A stretch of DNA of 6,343 bases from an uncultured Lachnospiraceae bacterium (GTDB lineage Bacteria; Bacillota; Clostridia; Lachnospirales; Lachnospiraceae): contig CAKRJM010000126.1 in NCBI GenBank assembly GCA_934351765.1, positions 1 to 6,343 of the forward strand. Direction: 5' to 3'. The translations under genes and the position numbers were made by a program. The notes under the pieces are model-generated. The model was given only the letters and a program-made list of their open reading frames with translations. It had not been told where the DNA came from and searched no databases. Positions 6,301-6,343 of the stretch are shown here, piece by piece. Each line of letters begins with the position of its first letter. The stretch's first letter is position 1.

Positions 6301-6343
6301 TGTTTAAATATTATTCACAAACAAATTCACCTGATTCATGTTT

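Noticed and set aside
6311..6327. CodY box upstream of livH
   Set aside because: The best alignment to AATTTTCWGAAAATT matches only about 8 of 15 positions, no better than expected in AT-rich DNA.

Overview
The window is one minus-strand operon for a branched-chain (hydrophobic) amino acid type ABC importer, plus the promoter and first codons of a separate minus-strand gene at the left edge. The organism looks like a low-to-mid-GC anaerobic Firmicute, probably a Lachnospiraceae/Clostridia member. The reasons are strong AGGAGG-type ribosome binding sites, sigma-A promoters of the TTGACA/TATAAT kind, an 'LTAC' lipobox followed by a Lys/Glu/Thr-rich linker, and moderate GC content. The assignment to family level is inference.

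Layout, read right to left (direction of transcription). Positions 6343-6127 hold the AT-rich promoter region and a purine-rich leader. Then come livH (6126-5248, permease), livM (5236-4220, permease), livG (4223-3456, ATPase), livF (3454-2744, ATPase), livK (2681-1464, substrate-binding lipoprotein) and a 377-aa Rossmann-fold dehydrogenase related to pyrroline-5-carboxylate reductase (1444-311). A hairpin terminator at 290-246 closes the unit. The first four genes are packed tightly (11-nt gap, ATGA overlap, 1-nt gap), which suggests translational coupling. livK lies 62 nt after livF, and the dehydrogenase lies 19 nt after livK.

Function: LivK captures the ligand outside the membrane, LivH and LivM form the channel, and LivG and LivF hydrolyse ATP. 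The dehydrogenase at the end of the same transcript probably acts on the imported compound or a derivative (an amino acid, imino acid or similar). Its exact substrate cannot be read from the sequence.

Positions 240-1 contain a perfect-consensus sigma-A promoter (TTGACA-N17-TATAAT) with an A/T-rich upstream element and an 8-bp perfect inverted repeat bracketing the -35 box. Downstream is an SD and a reading frame starting at 82 that runs off the window and carries three consecutive Cys codons. It could be a cysteine-responsive leader peptide or simply the N-terminus of an unrecognised protein.

The transporter is ordinary. The points worth a second look are the divergent P5CR-like enzyme, the operator-like dyad on the consensus promoter, and the Cys-codon run. 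I see no mobile element, CRISPR array, tRNA or rRNA.
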